Below the pieces are notes generated by a model that was given only the letters and a program-made list of their open reading frames with translations, did not search any database and had not been told where the DNA came from. The position numbers and the translations under genes were made by a program. Positions 26,861 to 36,206 of a stretch of DNA of 64,000 nt are shown here, piece after piece (the first letter of the stretch is position 1; each line of letters begins with the position of its first letter). Origin of the DNA: Luxibacter massiliensis. Lineage in GTDB: Bacteria; Bacillota; Clostridia; Lachnospirales; Lachnospiraceae. The stretch is taken from NCBI RefSeq assembly GCF_900604355.1, contig NZ_UWOE01000001.1, forward strand, positions 1,860,001-1,924,000. Reading direction: 5' to 3'.

Positions 26861-26888
26861 GTCCTTCTCCTGTGTATTTTTACCAAAA

Positions 26889-28337
26889 TCAACCGCCTAT
26901 CAGCCCTCTGTACATTTCCTCATAATGTCTTGCAGAATTTTTCCATGAAAAATCAGCGTTCATGGCTCTTTCCACAATCTTGTTCCAATCCCGCTTTTTA
27001 TCGTAGTAAATACTCTCGGCATATCGGACTGAGGCAAGCATCTCATGTGCGTTATAATTGGCAAAACTAAAGCCAGTACCAGTTTTCTCAAATTCATTGT
27101 ATGGCTCCACTGTATCTTTCAGGCCCCCTGTCTCCCGCACAATCGGCAGCGTCCCATACCTGAGGCTCATCAGCTGGCTGAGTCCGCAAGGCTCAAACAG
27201 GGACGGCATGAGGAACGCATCACAGGATGCATATATTTTATGGGAAAGCTCGTCAGAATAAAAAATATTGGCTGACACCTTCCCGCCATATTTCCAGGCA
27301 AAATGGCGGAACATATTTTCATACTTTACATCCCCCGTGCCTAAGACTACAATCTGCACAGCATCCTGGCACAGCTCATCCATCACGCATTCTACCAAGT
27401 CGAACCCTTTCTGGTCAGTCAGCCTGGACACCATGCCGATCATCATGACCTTAGGGTCCACATTGAGTCCCAGTTCCTCCTGAAGGGCTGTTTTATTGGC
27501 CGGCTTGTTCTTCCTGAAAGTTTCCACTGTAAACTTCTTTGCAATCTTCGCGTCTGAGAAGGGACAATACTCCTCATAATCCAACCCGTTCACAATCCCG
27601 CACAAGTCATTGCTCCTGGCCCTCATAAGTCCGTCCAATGCCTCCCCGTAAAATGGAGTTTGGATCTCACTGGCATATGTCTGGCTGACAGTGGTCACCT
27701 TGTCTGCATATACAATTCCGCCCTTGAGCAGATTTGCATCTTTATATGCCTCCATCTTGTCAGGGACAAAATAGTACTCTGGCAGCCCTGTTATCTGGCG
27801 CACCGTCTTTGTATCCCATACTCCCTGGAATTTCAGGTTATGTATAGTCATCACTGTCCTAATTCCCCGGTAATACTCCCCAAGGTAGCGGAAATTATCC
27901 AGATACACGGGGATTAATCCGGTCTGCCAGTCATGGCAGTGGATCAGCTCAGGCCTAAATCCAATCACAGGGAGGATACTCAGCACTGCCTTTGAGAAAA
28001 ACGCAAACTTTTCTATATTCCATTTCGGGTCGCCGTCATAAGGCGCAGCGCCGCCAAAGTAAAATTCATTGTCGATAAAATAAAATGTTATTTTGTCATA
28101 GACACATTTCATAATTCCGACATACTTTTCTTGTCCGGCAATATCCATATAAAAATGGCCTACATATTCCATCATATCTTTCCATTTTTGATGCATACAG
28201 CAATATTTTGGCAGCACGACTCTGACATCGTATTTCTTTTTGTCAAAATACTTCGGCAGGGATCCTACAACATCAGCCAGTCCGCCTGTTTTTATAAACG
28301 GTACACACTCTGAAGATGCAAATAAAATATTTTTCAT
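26889..28337 (-). CDS. glgA: Glycogen (starch) synthase
   Basis: 482-residue GT5 family enzyme extending alpha-1,4-glucan from ADP-glucose. KTGGLADVVGSLP near residue 17 is the ADP-glucose lysine motif. The GT-B C-terminal half has SLFEPCGLSQL (E-x7-E). I chose ATG 28337 over the upstream in-frame ATG because GGAGGGTTATTT sits before it and the family starts here. Glycogen storage near sporulation genes is common in clostridia. A weak promoter (TTTTCA-N17-TATAAT) precedes it. Confidence 0.95.
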   Translation of the reverse strand: MKNILFASSECVPFIKTGGLADVVGSLPKYFDKKKYDVRVVLPKYCCMHQKWKDMMEYVGHFYMDIAGQEKYVGIMKCVYDKITFYFIDNEFYFGGAAPYDGDPKWNIEKFAFFSKAVLSILPVIGFRPELIHCHDWQTGLIPVYLDNFRYLGEYYRGIRTVMTIHNLKFQGVWDTKTVRQITGLPEYYFVPDKMEAYKDANLLKGGIVYADKVTTVSQTYASEIQTPFYGEALDGLMRARSNDLCGIVNGLDYEEYCPFSDAKIAKKFTVETFRKNKPANKTALQEELGLNVDPKVMMIGMVSRLTDQKGFDLVECVMDELCQDAVQIVVLGTGDVKYENMFRHFAWKYGGKVSANIFYSDELSHKIYASCDAFLMPSLFEPCGLSQLMSLRYGTLPIVRETGGLKDTVEPYNEFEKTGTGFSFANYNAHEMLASVRYAESIYYDKKRDWNKIVERAMNADFSWKNSARHYEEMYRGLIGG

Positions 28338-28389
28338 AAATAACCCTCCACTTTCCTCAGATTCTCTTCCAAACCTCATATTACTGATT

Positions 28390-28418
28390 ATTATACCGCA
28401 TATTGCCAGTAATGAAAA
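28390..28418 (-). promoter_or_regulatory. Possible sigma-A promoter of glgA
   Basis: On the minus strand TTTTCA (28413-28418), 17 bases, TATAAT (28390-28395). The -10 overlaps a palindrome ATTACTG/CAGTAAT that could be an operator. Confidence 0.5.
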
Positions 28419-28421
28419 GGA

Positions 28422-29210
28422 TTATCTATGCTTATACTCCAATTGTATTGTGTCAGCTATCAGTGCAATAAACTCAGAATTTGTAGGTTTTCCCTTCCCT
28501 GTGCTTACAGTATAGCCAAACAATTCATCCAGCGTATCCAGCTTCCCCCTGTTCCATGCCACTTCTATTGCATGGCGGATCGCCCGCTCAACACGGCTGG
28601 ATGTTGTCTGATACTTTTTTGCCACTGTGGGGTAGAGTACCTTCGTGATTGCATTGAGCACATCCATATCCTCAACTGCCATAATGATCGCGTCTCTGAG
28701 ATAATGGTACCCTTTAATATGTGCAGGTATCCCTATTTCATGAAGCATATTTGTGACACGGTTTTCCAAGTCTTCTTCCCTTATATTTGTATTTCCAGTT
28801 ATTTCTTCATTTTTCTTTTCGTGGCTACGGAACACTTTTCTTACAGTTTTTATACGATTCAACAGCATCTCATTATTGAAAGGTTTCATGATATAGTAAT
28901 TCGCGCCTTTGTTGAAAGCATCTTCTGTAATTTTCTCCTGGCCGACCGCTGTTACGACAATAAAATCGGGGCGTTTTGTCATGGTTTTATCTCCGTTAAT
29001 CTGCTCCATAACGGTTAAACCGTCCATTTTCGGCATAATCAGATCAAGAAGAACCACATCCGGCTGTTGGTTTTTAATAATTTGACACATCTCCTCACCA
29101 TTTTTAGCCTTCCCCACCACATTCAGCTCTTTGTCCATATTGATGATTTCTTCAAGCAAATCTAAAATTCGCTCATTATCATCAGCGATGGCCACGTTTA
29201 AATGTTCCAT
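28422..29210 (-). CDS. spo0A: Sporulation master response regulator Spo0A
   Basis: 262-residue phosphorylated transcription factor that starts sporulation. The receiver domain has the acidic pair Asp10-Asp11 and phospho-acceptor Asp56 in VVLLDLIMPKMDG. The C-terminal DNA-binding domain has the sequence SRVERAIRHAIEVAW with the recognition helix typical of Spo0A. Promoter and a 0A box lie upstream, indicating autoregulation. It is directly downstream of spoIVB, the arrangement conserved from Bacillus to Clostridium. Confidence 0.98.
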   Translation of the reverse strand: MEHLNVAIADDNERILDLLEEIINMDKELNVVGKAKNGEEMCQIIKNQQPDVVLLDLIMPKMDGLTVMEQINGDKTMTKRPDFIVVTAVGQEKITEDAFNKGANYYIMKPFNNEMLLNRIKTVRKVFRSHEKKNEEITGNTNIREEDLENRVTNMLHEIGIPAHIKGYHYLRDAIIMAVEDMDVLNAITKVLYPTVAKKYQTTSSRVERAIRHAIEVAWNRGKLDTLDELFGYTVSTGKGKPTNSEFIALIADTIQLEYKHR

Positions 29211-29257
29211 AATCCCTCTCTCCTCTAAAGCCCCTTATTGAGAAACGCCACTCGCTT

Positions 29258-29286
29258 ATTATATCTGGCCGTGATAGCAGAATCAA
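29258..29286 (-). promoter_or_regulatory. Sigma-A promoter of spo0A
   Basis: On the minus strand TTGATT (29281-29286), 17 bases, TATAAT (29258-29263), about 48 bases before the ATG at 29210. Confidence 0.82.
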
Positions 29287-29301
29287 GGCTATTTTGTTGC
29301 T

Positions 29302-30384
29302 CTAATTCGACAAACTGTGACCTTCCGTATTTTCCAACATATTCTCTATAAAGATACCATAACCCTTTGTAGAATCCTGTACAAAAACGTGTGTTACTGC
29401 GCCTATGAGCCTGCCGTTTTGGAGAATCGGACTTCCGCTCATCCCCTGTATAATTCCCCCTGTTTTGTCAAGGAGCTCAGGATCTGTCACTTGTATCACA
29501 AGTCCCTTGTTAATTTCATGTCCAGAATAGTCGATATCTGTCACTTTTATATCATATTCTTGCACCTCATTTTCGACAAAGCAACGTATAGTAGCATCCC
29601 CGATTTCTATTTCTTCCTTTGGGGCAATCTCCACTGGTATTTGTTCTGCAAAAAGTTCGTCAATTTTATCCACGCTTCCATATATCCCTGCATCTGTATT
29701 TTTCTCTATAGTGCCTAATTTATTATAGCCGTTATAGACAATAATCCCCTCCATGCTCCCTGGAATTCCATTCTCTCCTTTTTTAATGGAATGGACGCTT
29801 GTCTTGTATAATGTCCCGTCGGCAATCGAGAGCAGCGCATTTGTGTCTGTGTCATGTATGCCGTGGCCCAGGGCGCCGAATTTACTGTCGCCTGTCAAAA
29901 ATGTAATGGTTCCCAGGCCCTGCACATTGTCCCTGACCCATAGTCCCAGTTTATAATCCCCCGGACTGCACTCTACCGGTTTGAGCTTTACATCCAGCGT
30001 TTCTTCGTCCCTCCTCAGCTTTAGCACCACCTCGTCCCCTGTTAAATGTTTCAAGGCCTCCATGAGCTCTGATTTGTTTTCTATTGTCTGTCCGTTCAGC
30101 CCTGTTATATAATCGCCGCCTTTAACCAGATGGCTGGCAGGCTCATATTCCACCCCATCCAATCCCTTGATATGCTCTGTATCCAGGATCATCACCCCGT
30201 CAGTCTCCATATAAATCCCTACCGGCATTCCTCCAACCAGTACTGTATCTTCATTGATTGTCTCTGTACTTACTTCTGTCTGTTCCACTGCATCAGCGGC
30301 AATCCACCCAAAATACCCTGCCGTGCCGGACAGAAAAACGGCACAGACAAACAGTGTCAATCTGCGCAGCCAGTGTTTACCCAT
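29302..30384 (-). CDS. spoIVB: Stage IV sporulation serine peptidase SpoIVB
   Basis: 360-residue forespore signalling protease (S55 family) that triggers pro-sigma-K processing in Bacillus. An N-terminal membrane anchor (about residues 7-28) is followed by a PDZ domain (GGDYITGLNGQ) and the catalytic serine in GMSGSPI. I prefer ATG 30384 to GTG 30447: AAAGGATG lies before it and the membrane helix then comes at once. Its presence does not prove a SpoIVFB pathway, since many clostridia keep SpoIVB alone. Confidence 0.95.
   Translation of the reverse strand: MGKHWLRRLTLFVCAVFLSGTAGYFGWIAADAVEQTEVSTETINEDTVLVGGMPVGIYMETDGVMILDTEHIKGLDGVEYEPASHLVKGGDYITGLNGQTIENKSELMEALKHLTGDEVVLKLRRDEETLDVKLKPVECSPGDYKLGLWVRDNVQGLGTITFLTGDSKFGALGHGIHDTDTNALLSIADGTLYKTSVHSIKKGENGIPGSMEGIIVYNGYNKLGTIEKNTDAGIYGSVDKIDELFAEQIPVEIAPKEEIEIGDATIRCFVENEVQEYDIKVTDIDYSGHEINKGLVIQVTDPELLDKTGGIIQGMSGSPILQNGRLIGAVTHVFVQDSTKGYGIFIENMLENTEGHSLSN
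29306..29312 (-). promoter_or_regulatory. 0A box (Spo0A binding site)
   Basis: The minus strand reads TTTGTCGAATT, containing the exact 7-base core TGTCGAA. It overlaps the last codons of spoIVB and lies 19 bases upstream of the spo0A -35, a position suited to control by Spo0A~P. Confidence 0.7.
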
Positions 30385-30453
30385 ATGCCCACATCCTTTC
30401 CTCTTTTTAGTCAGAACATCTTTTGCTTTGAGGAAAAAACTTTCCACAAACCC

Positions 30454-30483
30454 AAAAACAGATACCTGTCAGGTATCTGTTTT
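30454..30483 (-). terminator. Rho-independent terminator of the recN operon
   Basis: The minus strand reads AAACAGATACCTG then CAGGTATCTGTTT followed by TTGGG, a nearly perfect palindrome with an AC-sized loop. It separates recN from spoIVB. Confidence 0.8.
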
Positions 30484-30517
30484 AGTATGTACCATCATGG
30501 GCTTTTTCACACTGGTA

Positions 30518-32194
30518 TTATCTTTCTCGCTTTGCCATTTCTTTCATCTCGGCGGCGCTTTCCATTATCTTATCTGTCACCTTGGCTCCGCCTAACAGCC
30601 TGGCTAACTCCTCTATGGACTGCTTCTTATCCAGGCAGTAAATTTCTGTTTTTGTAGATTTAGAATCCGCCTCTTTGGCAATCCGGTAATGGGCATCTGC
30701 CATTGCCGCAATCTGGGGCAAGTGGGTGATACAGATCACTTGCCTTACATGGCCGATTACCTGCATCTTCTCAGCCACTTTCCCGGCAGTGATTCCACTG
30801 ATGCCAGTATCAATCTCATCAAAGATCAACGTAGGCGTATCTTCTTTATCTGCAAGGACAGCCTTGACGGCCAGCATGATCCTGGAAAGTTCACCGCCTG
30901 ACGCCACACTCCCAAGAGGCTTCAATGCCTCCCCCGGGTTCGTGGAGATATAAAATTCTCCGTCGTCTATTCCCCCGGCTGAGTAGGATTTTAATTTCTC
31001 CAGATGCATCTCAAAACGGACATCCAGAAAGTTTAAATCTTTTAAACCCTGTCTGATTTCTTCCACAAAGGATACTGCGGCTTTGGCTCTTACTTTGCTA
31101 AGCGCCAGAGAGTATTTCTTTAATTCTGCTTCTTTTTTACTGAGCGCCTTTTCCAGGCCTTTTATATAATTTTCGTAATCTTCCAGTTCATTTAGCCTTT
31201 GCTGTTTTGAGGCGCAATATTCCCGGATTTCGCTGACACTATTTCCATATTTTGCCTTTAAATGGTTCATTAGGTTCAGCCTGTTCTCGGTCTCATAATA
31301 CTCTTCTTCAGAAAACTCAAAACTTTTGGCATACTCAGACAATTCTCTGTTAAAATCATTTAACAGGCTGTCAATCTGGTTAAGCTGTCCATACAGGGCG
31401 CTCCCTTGCTCGTCACATTCTTCTACATCCTGAAGGGCACGGATGGCCCGGCTTAAATAATCACTGGCATTGCCCTGTGCCCCCCCGCTGGTATACTGGT
31501 ATGCTTCCCCAGTGCTCTGGGCAAATTTACGGCTGTCTGCCATCTTCCGGTACAGCCTCTCCAGGTCTTCATCCTCATTGTCCAAAAGGGCGGCCTCCTC
31601 GATTTCTTGAATTTCAAATTCTGCGAGAGCGATTTCCTTTTTCCTGCCCTCCTCATCCAGGCCGGACTCCTCCAGGGACCTTCTGCATTTCTGATATTCC
31701 CTGAAAGCAGTCGCAGCCTGGTGCTTTAAAGGCAGCGTCTCATCCTTCGCATATAAGTCAAGAAGTGACAGATGGTTCTTCTTGTGCAGCAACGTCTGAT
31801 GCTCATGCTGGCCATGGATATCGATCAGAATGCCAGCCACATCACGCAGCGTCCCCATATTCACGGTCTCACCGTTAATCTTGCTTGTGCTGCGGCCCTC
31901 CATCAGTTTCCGGGAAAGTAATATCACCCCGTCTTCCGGGAAAATATCCAACCCTTCAAGCTGCTTTACTATATGATCTTCCTCCACAGTAAAGGCTAGT
32001 TCCACCAGGCCAAACTGGGCACCCTTCCTGAGCATGTCCGCACTGTATTTCCCCCCCAGTGCAAGATTGACAGAACCCAGGATGATAGACTTCCCTGCCC
32101 CGGTTTCACCGGTCAGAATATTAAGTCCCGGCCGGAATTCCACTTCAATTTCATCAATCAATGCTAAATTTTTTACATGCAAGTATTGTAACAT
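30518..32194 (-). CDS. recN: DNA repair protein RecN
   Basis: 558-residue SMC-like ATPase acting in double-strand-break repair. Walker A is GETGAGKS near residue 30. A long coiled coil (about 155-360) is followed by the ABC signature SGGELSRI and Walker B TLIFDEID. Length matches the family. It is the last gene of a long operon (xseA to recN) and ends at a terminator. Confidence 0.97.
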   Translation of the reverse strand: MLQYLHVKNLALIDEIEVEFRPGLNILTGETGAGKSIILGSVNLALGGKYSADMLRKGAQFGLVELAFTVEEDHIVKQLEGLDIFPEDGVILLSRKLMEGRSTSKINGETVNMGTLRDVAGILIDIHGQHEHQTLLHKKNHLSLLDLYAKDETLPLKHQAATAFREYQKCRRSLEESGLDEEGRKKEIALAEFEIQEIEEAALLDNEDEDLERLYRKMADSRKFAQSTGEAYQYTSGGAQGNASDYLSRAIRALQDVEECDEQGSALYGQLNQIDSLLNDFNRELSEYAKSFEFSEEEYYETENRLNLMNHLKAKYGNSVSEIREYCASKQQRLNELEDYENYIKGLEKALSKKEAELKKYSLALSKVRAKAAVSFVEEIRQGLKDLNFLDVRFEMHLEKLKSYSAGGIDDGEFYISTNPGEALKPLGSVASGGELSRIMLAVKAVLADKEDTPTLIFDEIDTGISGITAGKVAEKMQVIGHVRQVICITHLPQIAAMADAHYRIAKEADSKSTKTEIYCLDKKQSIEELARLLGGAKVTDKIMESAAEMKEMAKRER

Positions 32195-32203
32195 ACGCTT
32201 TTC

Positions 32204-32662
32204 CTAATTCCCTTTTGACACAATCTTCCGGATTTTATCCATCACAGTTACCGTTTCCTCCACGCTGCGGACTGCGCACATAATGGTGTCATCCCCCGCT
32301 ATGCAGCCCACCACTTCCTTCCACTTCATGGCGTCTATGGCCGCGGCCACCGCCATCGCCATTCCTGATACCGTTTTTATCACAAGGATATTCTGTGCCA
32401 TATCCATAGAAACATACCCATCTTTCAAGACACGGATATATTTCTCACCCATCCCATCCTCTTCCGGCTTAAGGACCACATACTTCTGCTTACCGCCATC
32501 CACAGATACCTTCGTAAGCTTCATGTCCCGGATGTCCCTTGATACCGTCGCCTGGGTGACTTTAAAGCCTGCATTGTTCAGGCGCTCTGCCAGTTCCTCC
32601 TGAGTCTCAATGGTATACTGGCTGATTAGTTCAATTATTTTTGCATGACGGCTGACCTTCAT
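32204..32662 (-). CDS. argR: Arginine repressor ArgR/AhrC
   Basis: 152 residues. The N-terminal winged helix (RHAKIIELISQYTIETQEELAERL) binds ARG boxes. The C-terminal oligomerisation domain includes the arginine-binding phrase GCIAGDDTIM. It controls arginine synthesis and breakdown genes elsewhere in the genome. It is placed between nadK and recN, as in B. subtilis (ahrC-recN). Confidence 0.97.
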   Translation of the reverse strand: MKVSRHAKIIELISQYTIETQEELAERLNNAGFKVTQATVSRDIRDMKLTKVSVDGGKQKYVVLKPEEDGMGEKYIRVLKDGYVSMDMAQNILVIKTVSGMAMAVAAAIDAMKWKEVVGCIAGDDTIMCAVRSVEETVTVMDKIRKIVSKGN

Positions 32663-32666
32663 CTTT

Positions 32667-33500
32667 CTAGTTTCCTTTCATTTTCTTGCGCATGGTCTTC
32701 ATAAAGCTCTCCTTGCTGAGTTTTACAAGCCTGGTTGTCACCTCAGCTTTTTTGATTTTAATTTTATTCCCGGTTACAAGAGGGATCGTATTCGCGCCGT
32801 CAAATGTAACCGAGGCGTGCTCTGTCTTGCCATAGCGCCCCTCTGCAATCTCTACTTCCACCACATCTTCCGCAGAGAGTACCACACTGCTTGTGTTTAA
32901 TGCATGGGAGCAGATGGGGGTAATGACAAACATGCTGGCCGTAGGTTCCACAACAGGCCCCCCCGCTGAAAGATTATACCCTGTGGTCCCAGTAGGTGTG
33001 GATATAATCACCCCGTCTGCCAGATAACTATTTAAAAGCACACCATTTACATAAATATTAAAATGAACAACTCTCAGGCTTCCCTCCCGGGTGACGACAA
33101 TGTCATTGAGCGCCACATCTGAGACAACGCCCTCCACTGCGCCGTGGGCCATCATCCGCTCTTCAATATCCAGGCGTCCCGCAAACAGTCTGTCCAGGGC
33201 CCTTTTATAATCCCGAAGCTCTACCTCGGCTAAATATCCCAAAGTGCCCAGATTAATGCCCAGCAGGGGGATATTATACCCTTCCAGCTCTCTGGCTGCC
33301 CGGATCAAAGTGCCGTCGCCGCCCAGCACAATCCCACACTGCACGCCTTTTGGCACCGTCCCCTCTATGATATGGCCTTCAACATCCTTTTCTGCCAAAA
33401 TACCTTTTCTGCCGTTTTCCTCTATATACCTCAGTATCTCACCAGTAATGGAATAATCGGTATCCTTCAGTTGGTTCGTTATCACATAAAAATTATCCAT
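32667..33500 (-). CDS. nadK: NAD kinase
   Basis: 277-residue ATP-NAD kinase producing NADP. GGDGT (60-64) is the catalytic motif; TPTGTTGYNLSAGGP is the conserved NAD-binding loop. I chose ATG 33500 because GAGAGGGAAACA stands before it; the longer in-frame start would overlap tlyA by 32 bases. Its position between tlyA and argR is usual in clostridia. Confidence 0.96.
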   Translation of the reverse strand: MDNFYVITNQLKDTDYSITGEILRYIEENGRKGILAEKDVEGHIIEGTVPKGVQCGIVLGGDGTLIRAARELEGYNIPLLGINLGTLGYLAEVELRDYKRALDRLFAGRLDIEERMMAHGAVEGVVSDVALNDIVVTREGSLRVVHFNIYVNGVLLNSYLADGVIISTPTGTTGYNLSAGGPVVEPTASMFVITPICSHALNTSSVVLSAEDVVEVEIAEGRYGKTEHASVTFDGANTIPLVTGNKIKIKKAEVTTRLVKLSKESFMKTMRKKMKGN

Positions 33501-33510
33501 TGTTTCCCTC

Positions 33511-34314
33511 TCATTTATTGAGTGTACTAAATGCCTTTGCAACCACGTCCGCCGGTTCTATCTCTGGAAGCAAAACTTCCCCCCGGCACTTTTTAAGATG
33601 GATCAGGTACTCAATATTCCCCTCCGGCCCTTTTATAGGAGAAAAATCGAGATTTTTTACCTCCAGTCCGATGGAGGCTGCATATGAGATTATTCTTCCC
33701 ACGACCTCACAGTGCGTGCTCTGTTCCCGAACAACTCCCTTTTTTCCGACTTTTTCCCTGCCCGCCTCAAACTGTGGTTTGATAAGCGCCACGATCTCCC
33801 CGTCTTCAGTTAAATACTTTTTCACTGGCTCCAGCACTTTTGTCAGAGATATAAAGGATACGTCAATTGAAGAAAAGCCAACCATCTCCCCGATATCCTC
33901 CAAAGTCACATAGCGGATATTGGTTTTCTCCATGCATACGACCCTGGCATCCTGCCTTAACTTCCAATCCAGCTGCCCTCTCCCCACATCAATGGCAAAG
34001 ACCTTCACCGCCCCGTTTTGGAGCATACAGTCTGTAAACCCGCCAGTGGAAGAACCCACATCTGTACATACTTTCCCTTTCACAGTAACGTCAAAAACCT
34101 GCAGGGCCTTTTCCAGCTTCAGGCCCCCTCTGCTGACATAGGGAAGGGTATGCCCCCTGACCTCAATCTGCACATCCTCCGGGAAAGCCGAACCGGCCTT
34201 ATCTTCCCTCTCCCCGTTTACAAATACACTGCCTGACATGATAACAGCCTTCGCCTTCTCCCTTGACTCTGCCAGGTTTCTTTTTACCAGCAATATATCT
34301 AATCGTTCTTTCAT
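33511..34314 (-). CDS. tlyA: TlyA-family 2'-O-ribose rRNA methyltransferase (YqxC)
   Basis: 267 residues. An N-terminal S4 RNA-binding domain (residues 4-65) is followed by an FtsJ-like methyltransferase domain with the SAM motif DVGSSTGGFTD. In Mycobacterium TlyA methylates 16S and 23S rRNA; Gram-positive family members are also called hemolysin A, a label I would not trust. The start overlaps the dxs stop by 4 bases. Confidence 0.94.
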   Translation of the reverse strand: MKERLDILLVKRNLAESREKAKAVIMSGSVFVNGEREDKAGSAFPEDVQIEVRGHTLPYVSRGGLKLEKALQVFDVTVKGKVCTDVGSSTGGFTDCMLQNGAVKVFAIDVGRGQLDWKLRQDARVVCMEKTNIRYVTLEDIGEMVGFSSIDVSFISLTKVLEPVKKYLTEDGEIVALIKPQFEAGREKVGKKGVVREQSTHCEVVGRIISYAASIGLEVKNLDFSPIKGPEGNIEYLIHLKKCRGEVLLPEIEPADVVAKAFSTLNK

Positions 34315-36191
34315 GGCCGCCCATCCCTTATCGTCACATACTCTGTAATAATCCGCTTCACCACTGTATCCTCATCCAATCCGACTTCCCGCCTGAGGAC
34401 ATCCACATTGCCGTGCTCCACGTACTCGTCCGGTATCCCAATATTTAGGACATGGACATCCAGGCGGGCCTTTGCTATGTAGGAGAGCACCTGCTCCCCA
34501 TACCCGCCTGTCAATATATTTTCTTCTACTGTCACAATCAGGCTGTGTTCTTTTGATATGAGTTCAAGCATTTCTGTGTCCAATGGTTTCATAAAGCGGG
34601 CATTGATGAGGGTACAGCTGTAGCCTATATCCTTGATCCTGGCGCGCACTTTTCCGGCCAATCCTGCCATGTGCCCTACAAAGATAAGAGCAATATCTTC
34701 CTCTTCAAACAAAACCTCACTTTTCCCATACGCAACCGGACTGCGGAAATCTCTCATCCCTTCATAGGCCTCCCCCCGGGGGTAGCGCAGTGCACAGGGA
34801 AAGCCAAAATCCACGGCAAACCTGACCATGTCCGCCATCTCCCACCTGTTTTTCGGGGACATCACCGTCATATTGGGAATTGTGGTGAGGAAGGACAGGT
34901 CAAAGAGGCCCTGATGTGTCTCCCCATCACTGCCTACTAAGCCTGCCCTGTCCACTGCCAGCACCACAGGCAGGTTCTGCAGGCATATATCGTGTATAGC
35001 CTGGTCATATGCCCGCTGTAAGAAGGAAGAATAGATTGCCACGACTGGCTTCATCCCCCCTGCCGCCAGTCCTGCTGCAAATGTCAGCGCATGTTCTTCT
35101 GCAATCCCCACATCAAAAAAACGTTCCGGGAAGTACCTGCGGAAACGCCCAAGGCCAGTGCCGTCGGCCATGGCTGCCGTGATTGCAGCTACCTTGTCGT
35201 CATTCCTGGCAATATCACACAGCACCTTTGAAAAGACATCTGTATAGCTGTCTTTGCCCTCTGCGGGGACAGCCTCCCCCGTTGACACATCAAAAGGCCC
35301 TGTCCCGTGGAATCGTGCAGGATTATCTTCTGCCGGTCCGTACCCCTTCCCCTTCTGTGTCAGTACATGTACAAGAACCGCATGGTCCACCCGCTTCGCC
35401 TCATTTAATATCTTATACAGCTTTTTAATATCATGCCCGTCTACGGGGCCCAAATAGGTGATGCCCATATCTTCAAAAAACATACCCGGGACAATCAGCT
35501 GTTTGATGCCGCTCTTTGTCTTTCTCATCTGGTGAACAATCTTCTCACCCTGCACGGGGATCTTCAAAAGTGTATCCTCCACCCCTTTCTTAAGGCCAGT
35601 ATAAGCCTCAGCCGTGCGCAGTCCGTTCAGGTACTTTGAAATGCCGCCTACGTTCTCAGAGATGGACATATTGTTATCATTAAGCACAATAATAAAATTA
35701 CTCTTTAACCTGGAGGCATTATTCAACGCCTCATAGGCCATTCCCCCGGTCATAGCGCCATCCCCTATAATTGAGACAACATGATGGCCCTGCCCCTGGA
35801 TGTCCCGTGCAGCCACATATCCTAACCCTGCCGAGATGGAGGTGGAGCTGTGTCCGGTATCAAAGGCGTCACAGTCGCTCTCTTTCCTTTTGGGGAATCC
35901 GCTCATCCCCCCATATTTCCTCAAATCGTCAAAGCCTGCCCTGCGGCCTGTGAGCAGCTTATGGGTATAAGCCTGATGGCCCACATCCCAGATCAGCTTG
36001 TCCTCAGGGAGGTAAAAAGCCATATGAAGAGCCATCGTAAGTTCCACGACCCCCAGGTTTGAGGCCAGGTGCCCCCCTGTCCGGCTGATTTTTGCAACCA
36101 GGAACTCCCTGATTTCTTCTGCCAGTATATCCAGCTCCTCCTGATTTAGCTGCTTGATATCATTCTCTTCCTGCATCCGTTCTAATACCAT
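34311..36191 (-). CDS. dxs: 1-deoxy-D-xylulose-5-phosphate synthase
   Basis: 626-residue thiamine-diphosphate enzyme that opens the MEP isoprenoid pathway from pyruvate and glyceraldehyde-3-phosphate. The phrases HQAYTHKLLTGR, GDGAMTGGMAYEALN (ThDP-binding GDG) and the central FHGTGPFD are diagnostic. Start ATG 36191 follows GAGAGGGAGATTCCTT. It is coupled with ispA upstream, linking precursor supply to prenyl-chain extension. Confidence 0.97.
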   Translation of the reverse strand: MVLERMQEENDIKQLNQEELDILAEEIREFLVAKISRTGGHLASNLGVVELTMALHMAFYLPEDKLIWDVGHQAYTHKLLTGRRAGFDDLRKYGGMSGFPKRKESDCDAFDTGHSSTSISAGLGYVAARDIQGQGHHVVSIIGDGAMTGGMAYEALNNASRLKSNFIIVLNDNNMSISENVGGISKYLNGLRTAEAYTGLKKGVEDTLLKIPVQGEKIVHQMRKTKSGIKQLIVPGMFFEDMGITYLGPVDGHDIKKLYKILNEAKRVDHAVLVHVLTQKGKGYGPAEDNPARFHGTGPFDVSTGEAVPAEGKDSYTDVFSKVLCDIARNDDKVAAITAAMADGTGLGRFRRYFPERFFDVGIAEEHALTFAAGLAAGGMKPVVAIYSSFLQRAYDQAIHDICLQNLPVVLAVDRAGLVGSDGETHQGLFDLSFLTTIPNMTVMSPKNRWEMADMVRFAVDFGFPCALRYPRGEAYEGMRDFRSPVAYGKSEVLFEEEDIALIFVGHMAGLAGKVRARIKDIGYSCTLINARFMKPLDTEMLELISKEHSLIVTVEENILTGGYGEQVLSYIAKARLDVHVLNIGIPDEYVEHGNVDVLRREVGLDEDTVVKRIITEYVTIRDGRP

Positions 36192-36206
36192 AAGGAATCT
36201 CCCTCT

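Noticed and set aside
30487..30500. CATACTA on the minus strand, a possible sigma-G/F -10 for spoIVB
   Set aside because: The -35 is poor and the recN terminator hairpin would lie at the very start of such a transcript, stopping it.
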